In this document: positions 18,275 through 27,189 of the stretch, piece by piece | Layout of the letters: the number at the start of each line of letters is the position of its first letter | Position numbering within the stretch: the stretch's first letter is position 1 | Origin: Bacillota bacterium | Lineage (GTDB): Bacteria > Bacillota > Clostridia > Oscillospirales > Acutalibacteraceae | Reading direction: 5' to 3' | Assembly: GCA_023418995.1 (NCBI GenBank) | Contig: JAEZYP010000065.1 | Coordinates: 1-64,000, forward strand | Length of the DNA stretch: 64,000 nt | The notes under the pieces: generated by a model | Seen by the model: only the letters and a program-made list of their open reading frames with translations | Databases searched by the model: none | Told to the model about the DNA's origin: nothing | Translations under genes and position numbers: made by a program

Positions 18275-19192
18275 TCAAAAATCTTCGGCTAATTCCACAA
18301 TCCTCTGTAGGCGGTGGTTTACGCCGGAACGGCTCAACGGCTCCGACAGAGCTTCGCCCAGCTCCCGAAGCGACATCTCCGGGTTGCGATAGCGCAGCAT
18401 AGCAAGCTCCTGCAGCTCCTCCGGCAGCGCGGAAATTCCTGCGCCACCCATCACCCTTTCAATCGCGATCATCTGTGTGGCAGCCGCCTGCGCAGTTTTA
18501 TCGATATTGGCAGTTTCAAAATTTGTTTTCCGGTTTACATTGTTGCGAACTTCCTTGAGCATTTTGGCCTGCATCAGTTCCATTGCCGCGTTCCCCGCGC
18601 CCATATAGGTAAGGAAATCGGCAACCCGCTCGCTGCCCTTGATGTAGACCACAAATGAACCCTTACGGTTCGTGAGCCCAGGTTGAAGATCAAGCTCATA
18701 TGCCGCCCGGATGGTCGCGGACAAGTCCTTTGCCAGATTCATAAACGGCACCACAAATTCAAGGTGATAATCCTTCTGCGGGTCGCTGATTGTTCCGCAG
18801 GATAAAAAAGCGCCGCGCAGAAACGCGCTGCCGCAGCACTCGTTTTCCAGATTAGCGTGGTTAATCCGCAAGCTGATTTCTTCCCCTGTATGACCGAAGT
18901 ACCCAAGAATTGATTTACGCTGATCTTCGCCCGCAACCCGCATGGCATATACGTTCCTCCGGTCTTTTCGACGGGAAACGGCAGTGGAGATATCGACGAT
19001 TGCTCCGGTGGTTTCAGCCGCCAGCTGTGCCGCCAGATGAACCAGAGCGTTGTTTTCTGTTTTCAGAGATATATTAAGCAAATGAAAGCTCTTCCCGAAT
19101 AAAAGCAGGCCGTAGCACTCCGCTTTTTGACAGCAGGAGTTCTGCGGCACAGCCTTGCAAAGTTCCTTTTTCAGCTCGGACGCAAATGACAT
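18275..19192 (-). CDS. whiA: DNA-binding protein WhiA
   Basis: A 305-residue WhiA orthologue: a LAGLIDADG-like N-terminal fold (about 1-200: SFASELKKELC, CYGLLLFGKSF, ENECCGSAFLRGAFLSCGTISDPQKDYHLEF) and a C-terminal HTH (about 225-300: LPEELQELAMLRYRNPEMSLRELGEALSEPLSRSGVNHRLQRI). In Gram-positives it influences sporulation or cell division. It follows rapZ by 19 nt, as is conserved in Firmicutes and Actinobacteria. AGGGGG site upstream. Confidence 0.96.
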   Translation of the reverse strand: MSFASELKKELCKAVPQNSCCQKAECYGLLLFGKSFHLLNISLKTENNALVHLAAQLAAETTGAIVDISTAVSRRKDRRNVYAMRVAGEDQRKSILGYFGHTGEEISLRINHANLENECCGSAFLRGAFLSCGTISDPQKDYHLEFVVPFMNLAKDLSATIRAAYELDLQPGLTNRKGSFVVYIKGSERVADFLTYMGAGNAAMELMQAKMLKEVRNNVNRKTNFETANIDKTAQAAATQMIAIERVMGGAGISALPEELQELAMLRYRNPEMSLRELGEALSEPLSRSGVNHRLQRIVELAEDF

Positions 19193-19211
19193 GGGTTTCG
19201 CCCCCTAACGC

Positions 19212-20072
19212 TTATTGCTTGCGGATATCACGATGATTTACGCTCGTCCGCATATTTCGCTCCGTCAGATGATTGTAGAGCAGCTGAGCAAGCGTGACCG
19301 AACGGTGGTGCCCCCCCGTACAGCCAACTGCAATGACGAGCTGGCTTTTCCCCTCGTTGCAGTAGAGCGGGATCATATAATCGATCATGTCCAGAAATCG
19401 GGTGACAAAGCCCTTGGTCTGATCCCATTTCATTACATAATCCCGCACCGGCTGATCAAGTCCGGTAAGGTTTTTTAGCTCCTCCACATAATAGGGATTC
19501 GGCAGGCAGCGAACATCAAAAACCAAATCAGCCTCGTTGGGCAGACCGTATTTGAACCCGAAGGATACGCAGTGAATCATCAGCGCGTCGGAGGAATCCC
19601 CAAGAAACAGGTTAGACATACGTTCTTTGAGCTGCGCGGGAGACAACGAAGTGGTGTCGATAATAAAATCTGCCTTTTCCCGAATGGGCTTTAACGCGTC
19701 CCGTTCCAGCTGAACCGCCTGTTCCAGCGAACCAAGGCAGTTTTCCGCCAGAGGGTGCTTTCTTCTGGTCTCCTTAAAGCGGTTGATGAGCACATAATCG
19801 TTTGCGTCCAGAAACAGCAGTTTAAATTCCTTGTTATCCTGCTTTAACTCATCCAGAGTTTGGAACAGGCTCGAAAACATATTTCCACCGCGCATATCCG
19901 TAACAACCGCCACACGGGAAAGTGCTCCCTTTGCCTGCTGCGAAAGCTCGTAAAAGGTCTCGATCAGCTTGGGCGGTATATTATCCGCACAGTAAAAGCC
20001 GATATCCTCCAGGGCATCTACCGCACGGGATTTTCCGGCACCCGACAGCCCGGTCACAATCAAGAATTCCAT
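19212..20072 (-). CDS. rapZ: RNase adapter RapZ/YvcJ, P-loop nucleotide-binding protein
   Basis: A 286-residue P-loop protein: Walker A GLSGAGKS near the N-terminus, VTDMRGGNMF, and the conserved C-terminal part FVTRFLDMIDYMIPLYCNEGKSQLVIAVGCTGGHHRSVTLAQ. The family binds ATP/GTP; the E. coli protein controls RNase E cleavage of GlmZ, while the Firmicute role is less clear. I start at MEFLIVTG (20072, GGAGGG just upstream), which aligns with the family N-terminus; an ATG at 20093 overlapping the murB stop (ATGA) is an alternative adding 7 residues. Confidence 0.95.
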   Translation of the reverse strand: MEFLIVTGLSGAGKSRAVDALEDIGFYCADNIPPKLIETFYELSQQAKGALSRVAVVTDMRGGNMFSSLFQTLDELKQDNKEFKLLFLDANDYVLINRFKETRRKHPLAENCLGSLEQAVQLERDALKPIREKADFIIDTTSLSPAQLKERMSNLFLGDSSDALMIHCVSFGFKYGLPNEADLVFDVRCLPNPYYVEELKNLTGLDQPVRDYVMKWDQTKGFVTRFLDMIDYMIPLYCNEGKSQLVIAVGCTGGHHRSVTLAQLLYNHLTERNMRTSVNHRDIRKQ

Positions 20073-20085
20073 ATTCCCTCCAAAA

Positions 20086-20994
20086 TCATTCAAACGTCTT
20101 CACTTCACATTCAAGCGTAACCCCTGTCCGCTCAAAAACAGTTTTTTTGATATATTCAATTAATTCCAGTACATCCTTGCAGGTCGCTCCACCCGCGTTC
20201 ACGATAAATCCCGCATGCTTTTCGCTCACCATTGCCCCGCCGACCCGTGCGCCTTTTAAACCGCATTCTTCTATGAGGGTGCCTGCAAAATGACCTTCGG
20301 GACGTTTGAACACGCTCCCGGCACTTGGCAAATCCAGAGGCTGCTTCGATTTTCTGCGCTGAAACAGCTCATCCATCGCGCGCCCAACCTGATCTTTTCT
20401 CCCCTTTTCCAATTGAAGGGTCAAAAAAAGAATGGTATCGCCGGTTTCTGAATATACGCTGTGGCGGTAGCCGAGCTTCAGCTCGTCGTCCTTACATCCG
20501 CCAATTTCACCCTTTTGACAGATATGGGTGCAGCCGGTCAGGACATTTTTCATCTCCCCGCCGTAAGCGCCCGCGTTCATAAATGCCGCGCCGCCTGCCG
20601 CACCGGGAATCCCCCAGGCAAATTCAATGCCGGTAAGGGAATTTTCCTTCGCAAAATTGCACAGGGAAGCAAGCGTTGCTCCTGCGCCACATTCAATCAC
20701 AGTATTCTCCGTCAGCCTGATTTCGCTGAATTCTCCGGCAAGCGTTACGACCGCTCCTCGAATTCCGCTGTCGCCGACAAGCATATTCGAACCGTTCCCA
20801 ACCACCAGAACGGGAATACTCCGTTCATACGCAGCTTGGTACAATTGCTGTATCGCGCTTTGCGTGAATACTTTAATAAACAAATCCGCCGGTCCGCCGA
20901 TTTTAAATGTGGTGTGACGGCTCATAGGCTCATCCCGGTAGACCACACACCCACACCGCTCGGCAATTTGCGCTAACTGATCAATTTGTTCCAT
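20086..20994 (-). CDS. murB: UDP-N-acetylenolpyruvoylglucosamine reductase
   Basis: A 302-residue FAD enzyme that makes UDP-MurNAc for peptidoglycan. The FAD-binding segment shows HTTFKIGGPADLF and VLVVGNGSNMLVGDSGIRG; the substrate domain shows GIEFAWGIPGAAGGAAFMNAGAYGGE, and the catalytic Ser motif is in LPSAGSVFKRPEGHFAGTLIEECGLKG. This is the type IIb (Gram-positive) form with GSVFKRP. CGGAGG lies upstream of the ATG. Its stop overlaps an alternative rapZ start. Confidence 0.96.
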   Translation of the reverse strand: MEQIDQLAQIAERCGCVVYRDEPMSRHTTFKIGGPADLFIKVFTQSAIQQLYQAAYERSIPVLVVGNGSNMLVGDSGIRGAVVTLAGEFSEIRLTENTVIECGAGATLASLCNFAKENSLTGIEFAWGIPGAAGGAAFMNAGAYGGEMKNVLTGCTHICQKGEIGGCKDDELKLGYRHSVYSETGDTILFLTLQLEKGRKDQVGRAMDELFQRRKSKQPLDLPSAGSVFKRPEGHFAGTLIEECGLKGARVGGAMVSEKHAGFIVNAGGATCKDVLELIEYIKKTVFERTGVTLECEVKTFE

Positions 20995-21006
20995 GAAAGC
21001 CTCCGG

Positions 21007-21747
21007 TTAATCTGTACTTAATAACGGATCGTTGAACACCTGAGAATATTGCTTTAAATAAGCCTTGAAACGGTCCAGCCGGGCATTGACAACCAGTTCT
21101 TCCGGAAACCCAATTTCCTCCATCAGCTTTAACGTATTGGAAAAGCAGCCCACCTGTGTTGAAAAATGAGAATCAGAATTTATGATTACCGGAGCGGCAT
21201 GTTTTTTGCATACTTCCATAATCATTTTGCAATTCGCGATCGATTTCCTGCGGCTTAGAAACGTGCCCTCATTAAACTCAACCAGCTTGCCGTTACGGGC
21301 AAATTCCGGAATAACGGCTTCAAAATCATAGGGATATTCCGCCGTTCCGCTGTGACCGATTACGTTTACCCTTGGATTTTTCGCGACCTGCAGCCACAGG
21401 TTTGTGGTTTCCTCCACCGTAGGCTTTTTTGGGGGCATACACGGCTGGTGGATGGAAGCGACTATCCAGTCAAGATGGTCATCGTCATCCAGATCGAGGT
21501 TCCCATCAAAATCGATCACATTGGCTTCTTCCCCACGAAGAACCAGAACGCCCTCCAGAATATGGGGCACTACCCGCAGGTTATGAAAATACCACTTTCC
21601 GGGGGCTCCCGGCAAATTACACCCGTGGTCTGTAATCGCCACCGCGTACAGCCCTTTTTCGGCGGCAGCGTGCACCATTTCCTGCAATGAGCTGTATGCG
21701 TGAGTTGACGCGGTCGTATGCATGTGTGTATCTGCGATGATATTCAT
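21007..21747 (-). CDS. PHP-domain phosphatase/hydrolase (YcdX type)
   Basis: A 246-residue PHP protein starting at MNIIADTHMHT (AAGGGAG 8 nt upstream). Metal-ligand motifs are visible: ADTHMH, ITDHG, RGEEANV, VASIH, GHSG, EFNE and INSDSH, the trinuclear-metal pattern of YcdX-like phosphatases. YcdX is a metal-dependent phosphatase with an uncertain natural substrate. It sits between hprK and murB, a position conserved in many Clostridia. Confidence 0.88.
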   Translation of the reverse strand: MNIIADTHMHTTASTHAYSSLQEMVHAAAEKGLYAVAITDHGCNLPGAPGKWYFHNLRVVPHILEGVLVLRGEEANVIDFDGNLDLDDDDHLDWIVASIHQPCMPPKKPTVEETTNLWLQVAKNPRVNVIGHSGTAEYPYDFEAVIPEFARNGKLVEFNEGTFLSRRKSIANCKMIMEVCKKHAAPVIINSDSHFSTQVGCFSNTLKLMEEIGFPEELVVNARLDRFKAYLKQYSQVFNDPLLSTD

Positions 21748-21777
21748 TTTAAACTCCCTTTTGATTGGCAATGCGTT

Positions 21778-22743
21778 TTATAGGTCAAGCTCCAGCTTCT
21801 TTTCCTGTTCCTGCATGGTAGAAATATCCATTCCAAGGCTTTGCAGCAGCTCCTGCGCCGCGTTATAACCCATCTTTTTCTGGCGGTTATTCATGGCGGC
21901 AACCTCAATAATAATCGCGAGGTTTCTGCCGGGCTTCACCGGTATGGTCAGAACCGGAACCCTAATTCCAAGGATTTCCGTATACTCGCTGTCGATCCCC
22001 ATACGGTCGTAAACTTTTTTGTTATCCCATATTTCCAGGTTAATTACCAGGTCAATTTTTTCGGTCAGCTTTACCGCGCCCATACCAAATATTCTGCGCG
22101 CATTAATAATGCCTATGCCGCGCAGCTCAATAAAATGCCTGATGTTGGACGGCGCCTGTCCGACCAGAGATTTTGCGGAAACACGGCGAATTTCTACCGC
22201 GTCATCCGCAATCAGGCGGTGACCGCGCTTAATCAGCTCGATTGCCGTTTCACTTTTACCGACACCGCTGTCGCCCACCAAAAGAACGCCTTCACCGTAT
22301 ACCTCCACCAAAACGCCGTGGCGCGTAATTCTGGGAGCCAGCTCCACATTCATGAAAGAAACCAGCGCTGCCACAAGGCTGGATGTAGTATCCTGCGTGC
22401 CCAAAAGCGGCACTTCGTTCGCTTGAGCGGATTCCTGAAGCTCCGGCATCGGAGAAATTCCACGGGCAACAATTGCCGCCGGGGGCTTCTTTGAAAAGAT
22501 TTCGCTCAACACCCGAAGACGTTCCTCATGCGAAATTGAATTGAGAAAAGCAGTTTCGGCATTACCAAAAATTATGATACGGTTTGTATCGTAATAATCA
22601 TAAAACCGGTTCAGTTCCAAGCCCGGACGGTTTACATCGGTAGAGCAAATCATAATTTGATCGGGGTCTGAGGGCATATTGATTACTTCCAGCGATAATT
22701 CGCTCATTACTTTTGACAGTGGTACAGTAAAGTTTGTAGTCAT
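21778..22743 (-). CDS. hprK: HPr kinase/phosphorylase
   Basis: A 321-residue bifunctional HPr(Ser) kinase/phosphorylase, the carbon catabolite control switch of Firmicutes. The N-terminal domain (1 to about 130) is followed by Walker A GDSGVGKSE and the family signature EIRGIGIINA-like stretch (ELRGIGIINARRIFG). The C-terminal helix ends in MGYNAAQELLQSLGMD. Start at ATG 22743 (GCGGGTG upstream); a GTG 9 nt earlier is possible. First gene of the core block. Confidence 0.95.
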   Translation of the reverse strand: MTTNFTVPLSKVMSELSLEVINMPSDPDQIMICSTDVNRPGLELNRFYDYYDTNRIIIFGNAETAFLNSISHEERLRVLSEIFSKKPPAAIVARGISPMPELQESAQANEVPLLGTQDTTSSLVAALVSFMNVELAPRITRHGVLVEVYGEGVLLVGDSGVGKSETAIELIKRGHRLIADDAVEIRRVSAKSLVGQAPSNIRHFIELRGIGIINARRIFGMGAVKLTEKIDLVINLEIWDNKKVYDRMGIDSEYTEILGIRVPVLTIPVKPGRNLAIIIEVAAMNNRQKKMGYNAAQELLQSLGMDISTMQEQEKKLELDL

Positions 22744-22778
22744 AAAAAACACCCGCTCTCGATTTATTATTATAGTTT

Positions 22779-22807
22779 ATTATATCGCAATCGGGGGTAA
22801 GTTTAAA
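22779..22807 (-). promoter_or_regulatory. Candidate hprK promoter
   Basis: Minus strand: weak -35 TTTAAA (22807-22802), 17-nt spacer, perfect -10 TATAAT (22784-22779). Probably drives the hprK-to-dnaE operon. Confidence 0.62.
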
Positions 22808-22835
22808 GTGAATTCACAAATTTCTACTGTGAGAT

Positions 22836-22948
22836 TCCGCGGGAACCCCCTTTCAAGCACCTCGCGAGAGCCTGGGGGCTTCATCTGCGGAGAAAGTCCT
22901 GCTTTACCGGGGAGCCTAAAGGCACCTCACACCCGGCACAGCCGGGTG
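22836..22948. repeat. GC-rich structured noncoding segment ending in a CCCGGC-type palindrome
   Basis: In an AT-rich gap, about 110 nt are strongly GC-rich and full of complementary pieces: CCGCGG, CCCCC/GGGGG around a CTCGCGAG palindrome, GCC-TTTA-GGC, and the perfect palindrome CACCCGGC-ACA-GCCGGGTG (22930-22948). No credible coding frame. It lies between the secF terminator and the hprK promoter. Possible small RNA, dispersed repeat or element remnant. Confidence 0.5.
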
Positions 22949-22961
22949 CTTTTGGATGACA

Positions 22962-22997
22962 GAAAAATACCGGCGGGCGAAAAGCCCACCGGTATTT
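22962..22997 (-). terminator. secDF terminator
   Basis: Perfect or near-perfect 14-bp stem AAATACCGGCGGGC (22965-22978) / GCCCACCGGTATTT (22984-22997), loop GAAAA. On the minus strand it ends in a T-rich TATTTTTCT, 28 nt past the secF stop. Confidence 0.9.
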
Positions 22998-23024
22998 AAG
23001 GTACAAAACAGTTATCGATTATTC

Positions 23025-23972
23025 TCAGGCTTCTTTTTGCGCCAGTTTATGGTTCTGCCACATCACATAGAGAGGACCGGCAACGCAAACGGAGGAATAG
23101 CATCCGGTTACAACGCCAACCATCATCGGCAGCGCAAAAGTCGTTACGCTGGTTAAGCCATAAATTACACCAACGATATAGACAGTTGTAATTGCCGCAA
23201 ATGTACAGCCCGCAGTATAAAGGGAACGGGTAAAGGTCTGATTGATACTGCTGTTGACCAAAACCGAATACGCTGTCTTGGGTCCCAGCAATCTGCGGTT
23301 TTCTCTGATACGGTCGTAGATAATAATCGTATCGTTCAAGGAATAACCCAAAATGGTAAGCACCACCGCGATAAAGCTGTCGTTCAAAGGAATTCGGAAG
23401 ATAATAAATGTGAAATAAACCATCACAACGTCATGCAGCAAAGCGAGGATCGCCATAATACCAGCCGACATACCACCGATTTTCTGGAAACGGATTGCGA
23501 TGTATATAACCAGGAGAATAAAAGCGATTAAAACGGCAGCAAGACATTTAAAGAAGAAGCTGCGACCCATTGTCGGGTTTACCGAGCTGGATTCTACAAC
23601 CTGAAAATCCGCGTTCGGATATTTTGCCGTAAGGGATTTTGCAATTGTCTGCTGGGTATCAAGGGAAAGGGAGTCGGTTCCGGCAAAGGAAATGGACACA
23701 TTATTCTTAGTAGCGGAGCCATCCGCAGATTTTACATTTTCCAGAATACGAACAGTCGCTTCTTTTTTCGCGGTATCCTGAACAATGTTTTCCACTTCAC
23801 TCTGCTGAATCGTCCCGGTATAAGAATACTTAATTACAGCACCGCCGGTAAACTGAATGTCCATTTGTGTTCCAAATGCAATGTTGAAAATCAGACCAAT
23901 TGCCATAATGGCGATTGAAATTCCGAAGAAAATCTTTCTGTTTTCATAAAAGTGAATGTTAAAGGTTTTCAT
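23025..23972 (-). CDS. secF: Protein translocase subunit SecF
   Basis: A 315-residue six-helix RND-type subunit that assists Sec export with SecD. It starts at MKTFNIHFYENRKIFFG (GGAGGTG 8 nt upstream); the ATG overlaps the secD TGA by 4 nt. Motifs: MDIQFTGGAVIKY in the P1 head, ALLHDVVMVYFTF, and GYSLNDTIIIYDRIRENRR, the SecF signature. Length is normal. Followed by the operon terminator. Confidence 0.96.
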   Translation of the reverse strand: MKTFNIHFYENRKIFFGISIAIMAIGLIFNIAFGTQMDIQFTGGAVIKYSYTGTIQQSEVENIVQDTAKKEATVRILENVKSADGSATKNNVSISFAGTDSLSLDTQQTIAKSLTAKYPNADFQVVESSSVNPTMGRSFFFKCLAAVLIAFILLVIYIAIRFQKIGGMSAGIMAILALLHDVVMVYFTFIIFRIPLNDSFIAVVLTILGYSLNDTIIIYDRIRENRRLLGPKTAYSVLVNSSINQTFTRSLYTAGCTFAAITTVYIVGVIYGLTSVTTFALPMMVGVVTGCYSSVCVAGPLYVMWQNHKLAQKEA

Positions 23973-25378
23973 TCTTTGGCACCTCCATATAACCATTTGC
24001 TGCGCGCAAATTTAAACCCGGAAATAGACTTGGTCATTAATCGGGTTGCAGTTACACCGAACAGGAAGTTGCCAACAATACCGATCAGCAAGGTGTAACC
24101 GAAAGAGTAGATAGAGCCGGTTGTGGAAGCACCAAATATCATGGAAAGAATGTTGGTAGGACCAAACACGCCCATCAAAATCAAAGCGACAATAATAACG
24201 GTGATGTTACCGTCGAAAATCGCCCAGAAGCTGTTATCGTCACCCTTTTGAATTGCACCGTCGAGGGTTTTGCCCGCCCACAGCTCTTCCTTAATTCTGG
24301 AAGCCGTAATGATGTTCGCGTCAACGCCCATACCGATGGAAAGAATGATACCGGCGAATCCGGGTAATGTCAGCGTAAAGCTGTTTACAAACGGCAGGTA
24401 ACCGGAAACAGCCGCAAATGACAATCCCACCTGCCCAAGCAGAGCAATAATCGCTACAAAGCCCGGCACCCTGAATACAAAGAGCATAAAGAGGCAGACC
24501 AGAATGAAAGCGATTCCACTCGCCAGCAGCATGGCGGACCACGAGGAGGAGCCAAGCAGCGGGCTGATGGTACTGAAGTTGGAGGTTGTCAGCTTGAACG
24601 GCAGTGCACCGGCATTAATTTTGTTTGCCAACGCAGAGGCCTCTGCCGCAGTAAAAGAACCCTGAATGGAGCACTTTCCGTCTGGGATAACCGCGTTAAC
24701 CTGAGGAGCGGAAATTCTCACGTCGTCCATCCAGATGGAAATGATCTGATTCTGAAGTTTTTCGGTCGCTTCCGCAAATTTCTGCGTACCGCTGTCATTC
24801 AGTTCAAGGGCAACCTCATAGCTTGCCTTTCCTGTTGTCTGATCCTGCACCATTGCTGATTTAGCCAATTTGATATCGGCGCCCTTCAGAATGATATTGG
24901 TTTCGGTAACACCCTTCGGCGTTTTGTAAACAGGTTGTCCATCGGAGCCGGTGGTTGTGGTTGCGTACTCTCCGCCCTCACGGAAGGTAAGTTCAGCCGT
25001 TGCCGAAAGCTCCTGAATCGCGCTTTCCGGGTCGAAATTCGTTTCCCCATTTTTCCACGGGAACCGAACAATGATACGGTCATTGTTATAATCGGTATAC
25101 AATTCATAGTCGGTGATGTGGTTTGCGATCATACGTACCTCGATAATCGCTTTTGCCGAATCGATTTGTTCCTTGGTTGCTTTTGTCGATGTCGCAGGGC
25201 TGAACGTAGCCTCAACACCGCCGTTGATGTCAATTCCCTTTCTTATGTCGCCGATACCCTTTATGTAGGTGATCGCATTGTCTCCATTTTGACCCTTAAC
25301 GCCGGCTATTGCCGTGACGGAAAAAACCAGTATGAAGACCAAGACAATAAAAAACACAGGTCTTGCTACTCGCTTCAT
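23969..25378 (-). CDS. secD: Protein translocase subunit SecD
   Basis: A 469-residue partner of SecF. The start is MKRVARPVFFIVL (GGAGG 9 nt upstream), not the longer frame. Features: first helix (about 6-27), GIDINGGVEATF in the P1 head, a periplasmic region to about residue 270, then five helices with GFAGIILSIGMGVDANIITASRIKEEL, the SecD motif. secD and secF are separate but overlapping genes, as in many Clostridia. Confidence 0.96.
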   Translation of the reverse strand: MKRVARPVFFIVLVFILVFSVTAIAGVKGQNGDNAITYIKGIGDIRKGIDINGGVEATFSPATSTKATKEQIDSAKAIIEVRMIANHITDYELYTDYNNDRIIVRFPWKNGETNFDPESAIQELSATAELTFREGGEYATTTTGSDGQPVYKTPKGVTETNIILKGADIKLAKSAMVQDQTTGKASYEVALELNDSGTQKFAEATEKLQNQIISIWMDDVRISAPQVNAVIPDGKCSIQGSFTAAEASALANKINAGALPFKLTTSNFSTISPLLGSSSWSAMLLASGIAFILVCLFMLFVFRVPGFVAIIALLGQVGLSFAAVSGYLPFVNSFTLTLPGFAGIILSIGMGVDANIITASRIKEELWAGKTLDGAIQKGDDNSFWAIFDGNITVIIVALILMGVFGPTNILSMIFGASTTGSIYSFGYTLLIGIVGNFLFGVTATRLMTKSISGFKFARSKWLYGGAKE

Positions 25379-25435
25379 GCATATATCCTCCAATGCGTCG
25401 TTTTTCTGCAAATCCTCGCAGACGTAACAGAATTA

Positions 25436-25464
25436 ATTATATTGTTATTATCAGAAAAAGTCAA
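25436..25464 (-). promoter_or_regulatory. secDF promoter
   Basis: Minus strand: -35 TTGACT (25464-25459), 17-nt spacer, -10 TATAAT (25441-25436). The start site would be near 25429, about 50 nt before secD. Confidence 0.82.
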
Positions 25465-25658
25465 TCAATTTGGTAATTTTATCAGGAAATAATTAAGAGC
25501 ATGGGTATAAAACAGGGAGAAGCTTTGCTCCCCCCTATTTTGCAGATTAAAAAAATAGATGTCCTTAAGATTCCGGACAGAAAACCCTTTTATTATGTTC
25601 TTTGCAGGTGTCTTATCCATGTTACATCCATGGTTTTTCAGCGGTATCGCTCTTTATA

Positions 25659-26939
25659 TCATTGAAGCAAAAGCTTTTCAACCGCGGCAAGCTGCACGCA
25701 GATGCAGAATAAATCCATAGCCTGTTCCAGCTCGGATACCGGCGGGAAGGTCGGTGCAACACGAATATTGCTGTCATCCGGGTCTTTGCCGTACGGATAG
25801 GTGGCACCCGCTCCGGTCAAAATAACCCCGGCCTCCTTGCAAAGCGTTACAACGCGTTTCGCACAGCCGTCCATCACATCAACACTTACAAAGTAGCCGC
25901 CGTTCGGATTTGTCCAGTACGCGACCCCTTTATCTCCAAGCTCGGTTTCCAGTTTACGGATAACTGTTTGGAACTTTGGCTCGATGATTTCGCGGTGGCG
26001 ATTCATCTGTGCTTTTACACCGTCCATATCCTTAAGGAAATAGATGTGGCGGAGCTGGTTCAGCTTATCCGGACCAATGGTCTGGAAGGAATAATGCTCT
26101 CTTAAAACCGCAAGGTTGCTTTCGCTCGCGCCCATTGCGGCAACGCCGGCGCCCGGGAATGTGATCTTGCTGGTGGAGGCAAAGAAAATCGGCAGATCGA
26201 CACTGTGCACCTTTCTACATTCATGCCAAAGGTTCAGCAGGGTATCCGGAGTGTCGGATAAATCATGAACACAGTAGGCGTTATCCCAGAAGATACGGAA
26301 GTCCTTTGCCGCGGGCTTCAATGCGGCGAAGCGGCGGACGGTTTCCTCCGAATAGGTGATACCGGTCGGGTTGGAATACTTCGGCACGCACCAGATTCCT
26401 TTCACGCTTGTGTCTTCCGATACCAGCTTTTCTACAACATTCATATCCGGACCGGTTGGCAGCATAGGAACCGTTACCATCTCAAAACCGAAATACTCGG
26501 TAATCGCGAAATGGCGGTCATAACCCGGCGAAGGACATAAAAACTTAATATGCCCCTGTTTCCCCCAAGGCTCACAGCCTTCAAAGCCATGAGTCATTGC
26601 ACAGGATATCGCGTCAAACATCATATTGAGGCTGGAATTCCCGCCTACAATAATGTTGTGATCATCCACGCCCATTATTTCGGCAAACAGCTCTCTCAGC
26701 TCCGGCAGGCCGTCCGGCATCCCGTAGTTGCGGCAGTCGTCGCCGGTTGACGAATGCATATCAGATGTGGAATTCAAAAGATTCAGCATTTCCATAGACA
26801 GGTTAAGCTGGGCGGTGGAAGGCTTTCCGCGCGCCATATTAAGCTTTAGTCCCTGATCCTTGAATTTCCTATAGCGTTCTTCCAATTCGGCTTTTACGCC
26901 GCTCAACTCCGTAGATGACATTGACTTAAAATCCAACAT
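25659..26939 (-). CDS. Aminotransferase class I (Asp_aminotransf, subgroup Ic type)
   Basis: A 426-residue PLP enzyme of the clade often annotated as aspartate aminotransferase type Ic or putative MocR-like aminotransferase. Seen: MARGKPSTAQLNLS, GDDCRNYGMPDGLPELRELFAEI, VGGNSSLNMMFDAI, the N and D that contact PLP in KYSNPTGITYSEETV and IFWDNAYCVHDLSD, and the Schiff-base Lys in FFASTSKITFPGAGVAAM. Start at MLDFKSM (26939), with AAGGGG 6-8 nt upstream; ATG 26945 is too close to that site. Monocistronic with a clear promoter. Confidence 0.9.
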   Translation of the reverse strand: MLDFKSMSSTELSGVKAELEERYRKFKDQGLKLNMARGKPSTAQLNLSMEMLNLLNSTSDMHSSTGDDCRNYGMPDGLPELRELFAEIMGVDDHNIIVGGNSSLNMMFDAISCAMTHGFEGCEPWGKQGHIKFLCPSPGYDRHFAITEYFGFEMVTVPMLPTGPDMNVVEKLVSEDTSVKGIWCVPKYSNPTGITYSEETVRRFAALKPAAKDFRIFWDNAYCVHDLSDTPDTLLNLWHECRKVHSVDLPIFFASTSKITFPGAGVAAMGASESNLAVLREHYSFQTIGPDKLNQLRHIYFLKDMDGVKAQMNRHREIIEPKFQTVIRKLETELGDKGVAYWTNPNGGYFVSVDVMDGCAKRVVTLCKEAGVILTGAGATYPYGKDPDDSNIRVAPTFPPVSELEQAMDLFCICVQLAAVEKLLLQ

Positions 26940-26992
26940 GAGCATCCCCTTAATTTAATATGCAAAAACAATTACAAAACTACTATTATTTT

Positions 26993-27021
26993 ATTATAAC
27001 GTGCGTAAAATTGCAAGTCAA
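26993..27021 (-). promoter_or_regulatory. Aminotransferase promoter
   Basis: Minus strand: -35 TTGACT (27021-27016), 17-nt spacer, -10 TATAAT (26998-26993). Confidence 0.82.
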
Positions 27022-27145
27022 AAATCTCAATCCTGCATTTTTTCTGTATTCGCTTATTTCTTAAGGTTTTCTTTGCTCATTTCTGTCTATCTCGTCAAAT
27101 GAGTTCGCTTCTTAACTTGTTATCCCCGATGCTTTGCCGCATACT

Positions 27146-27182
27146 AAAAGTCCCGGAGCCTGACGATTGCTCGGCTCCGGGA
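27146..27182 (-). terminator. Terminator of the 27-kb hemerythrin gene
   Basis: Stem TCCCGGAGCC (27151-27160) / GGCTCCGGGA (27173-27182), perfect 10 bp. On the minus strand it is followed by CTTTTAG, just after the hemerythrin stop. Confidence 0.82.
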
Positions 27183-27189
27183 ATCAGTT

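Noticed and set aside
17478..18392. 304-codon plus-strand ORF across the dnaE and YjbR-like genes
   Set aside because: It overlaps three confirmed minus-strand genes and has no family features.
22679..22999. 106-codon plus-strand ORF over the GC-rich segment
   Set aside because: It spans the hprK promoter, palindromes and the secDF terminator; the translation looks random.
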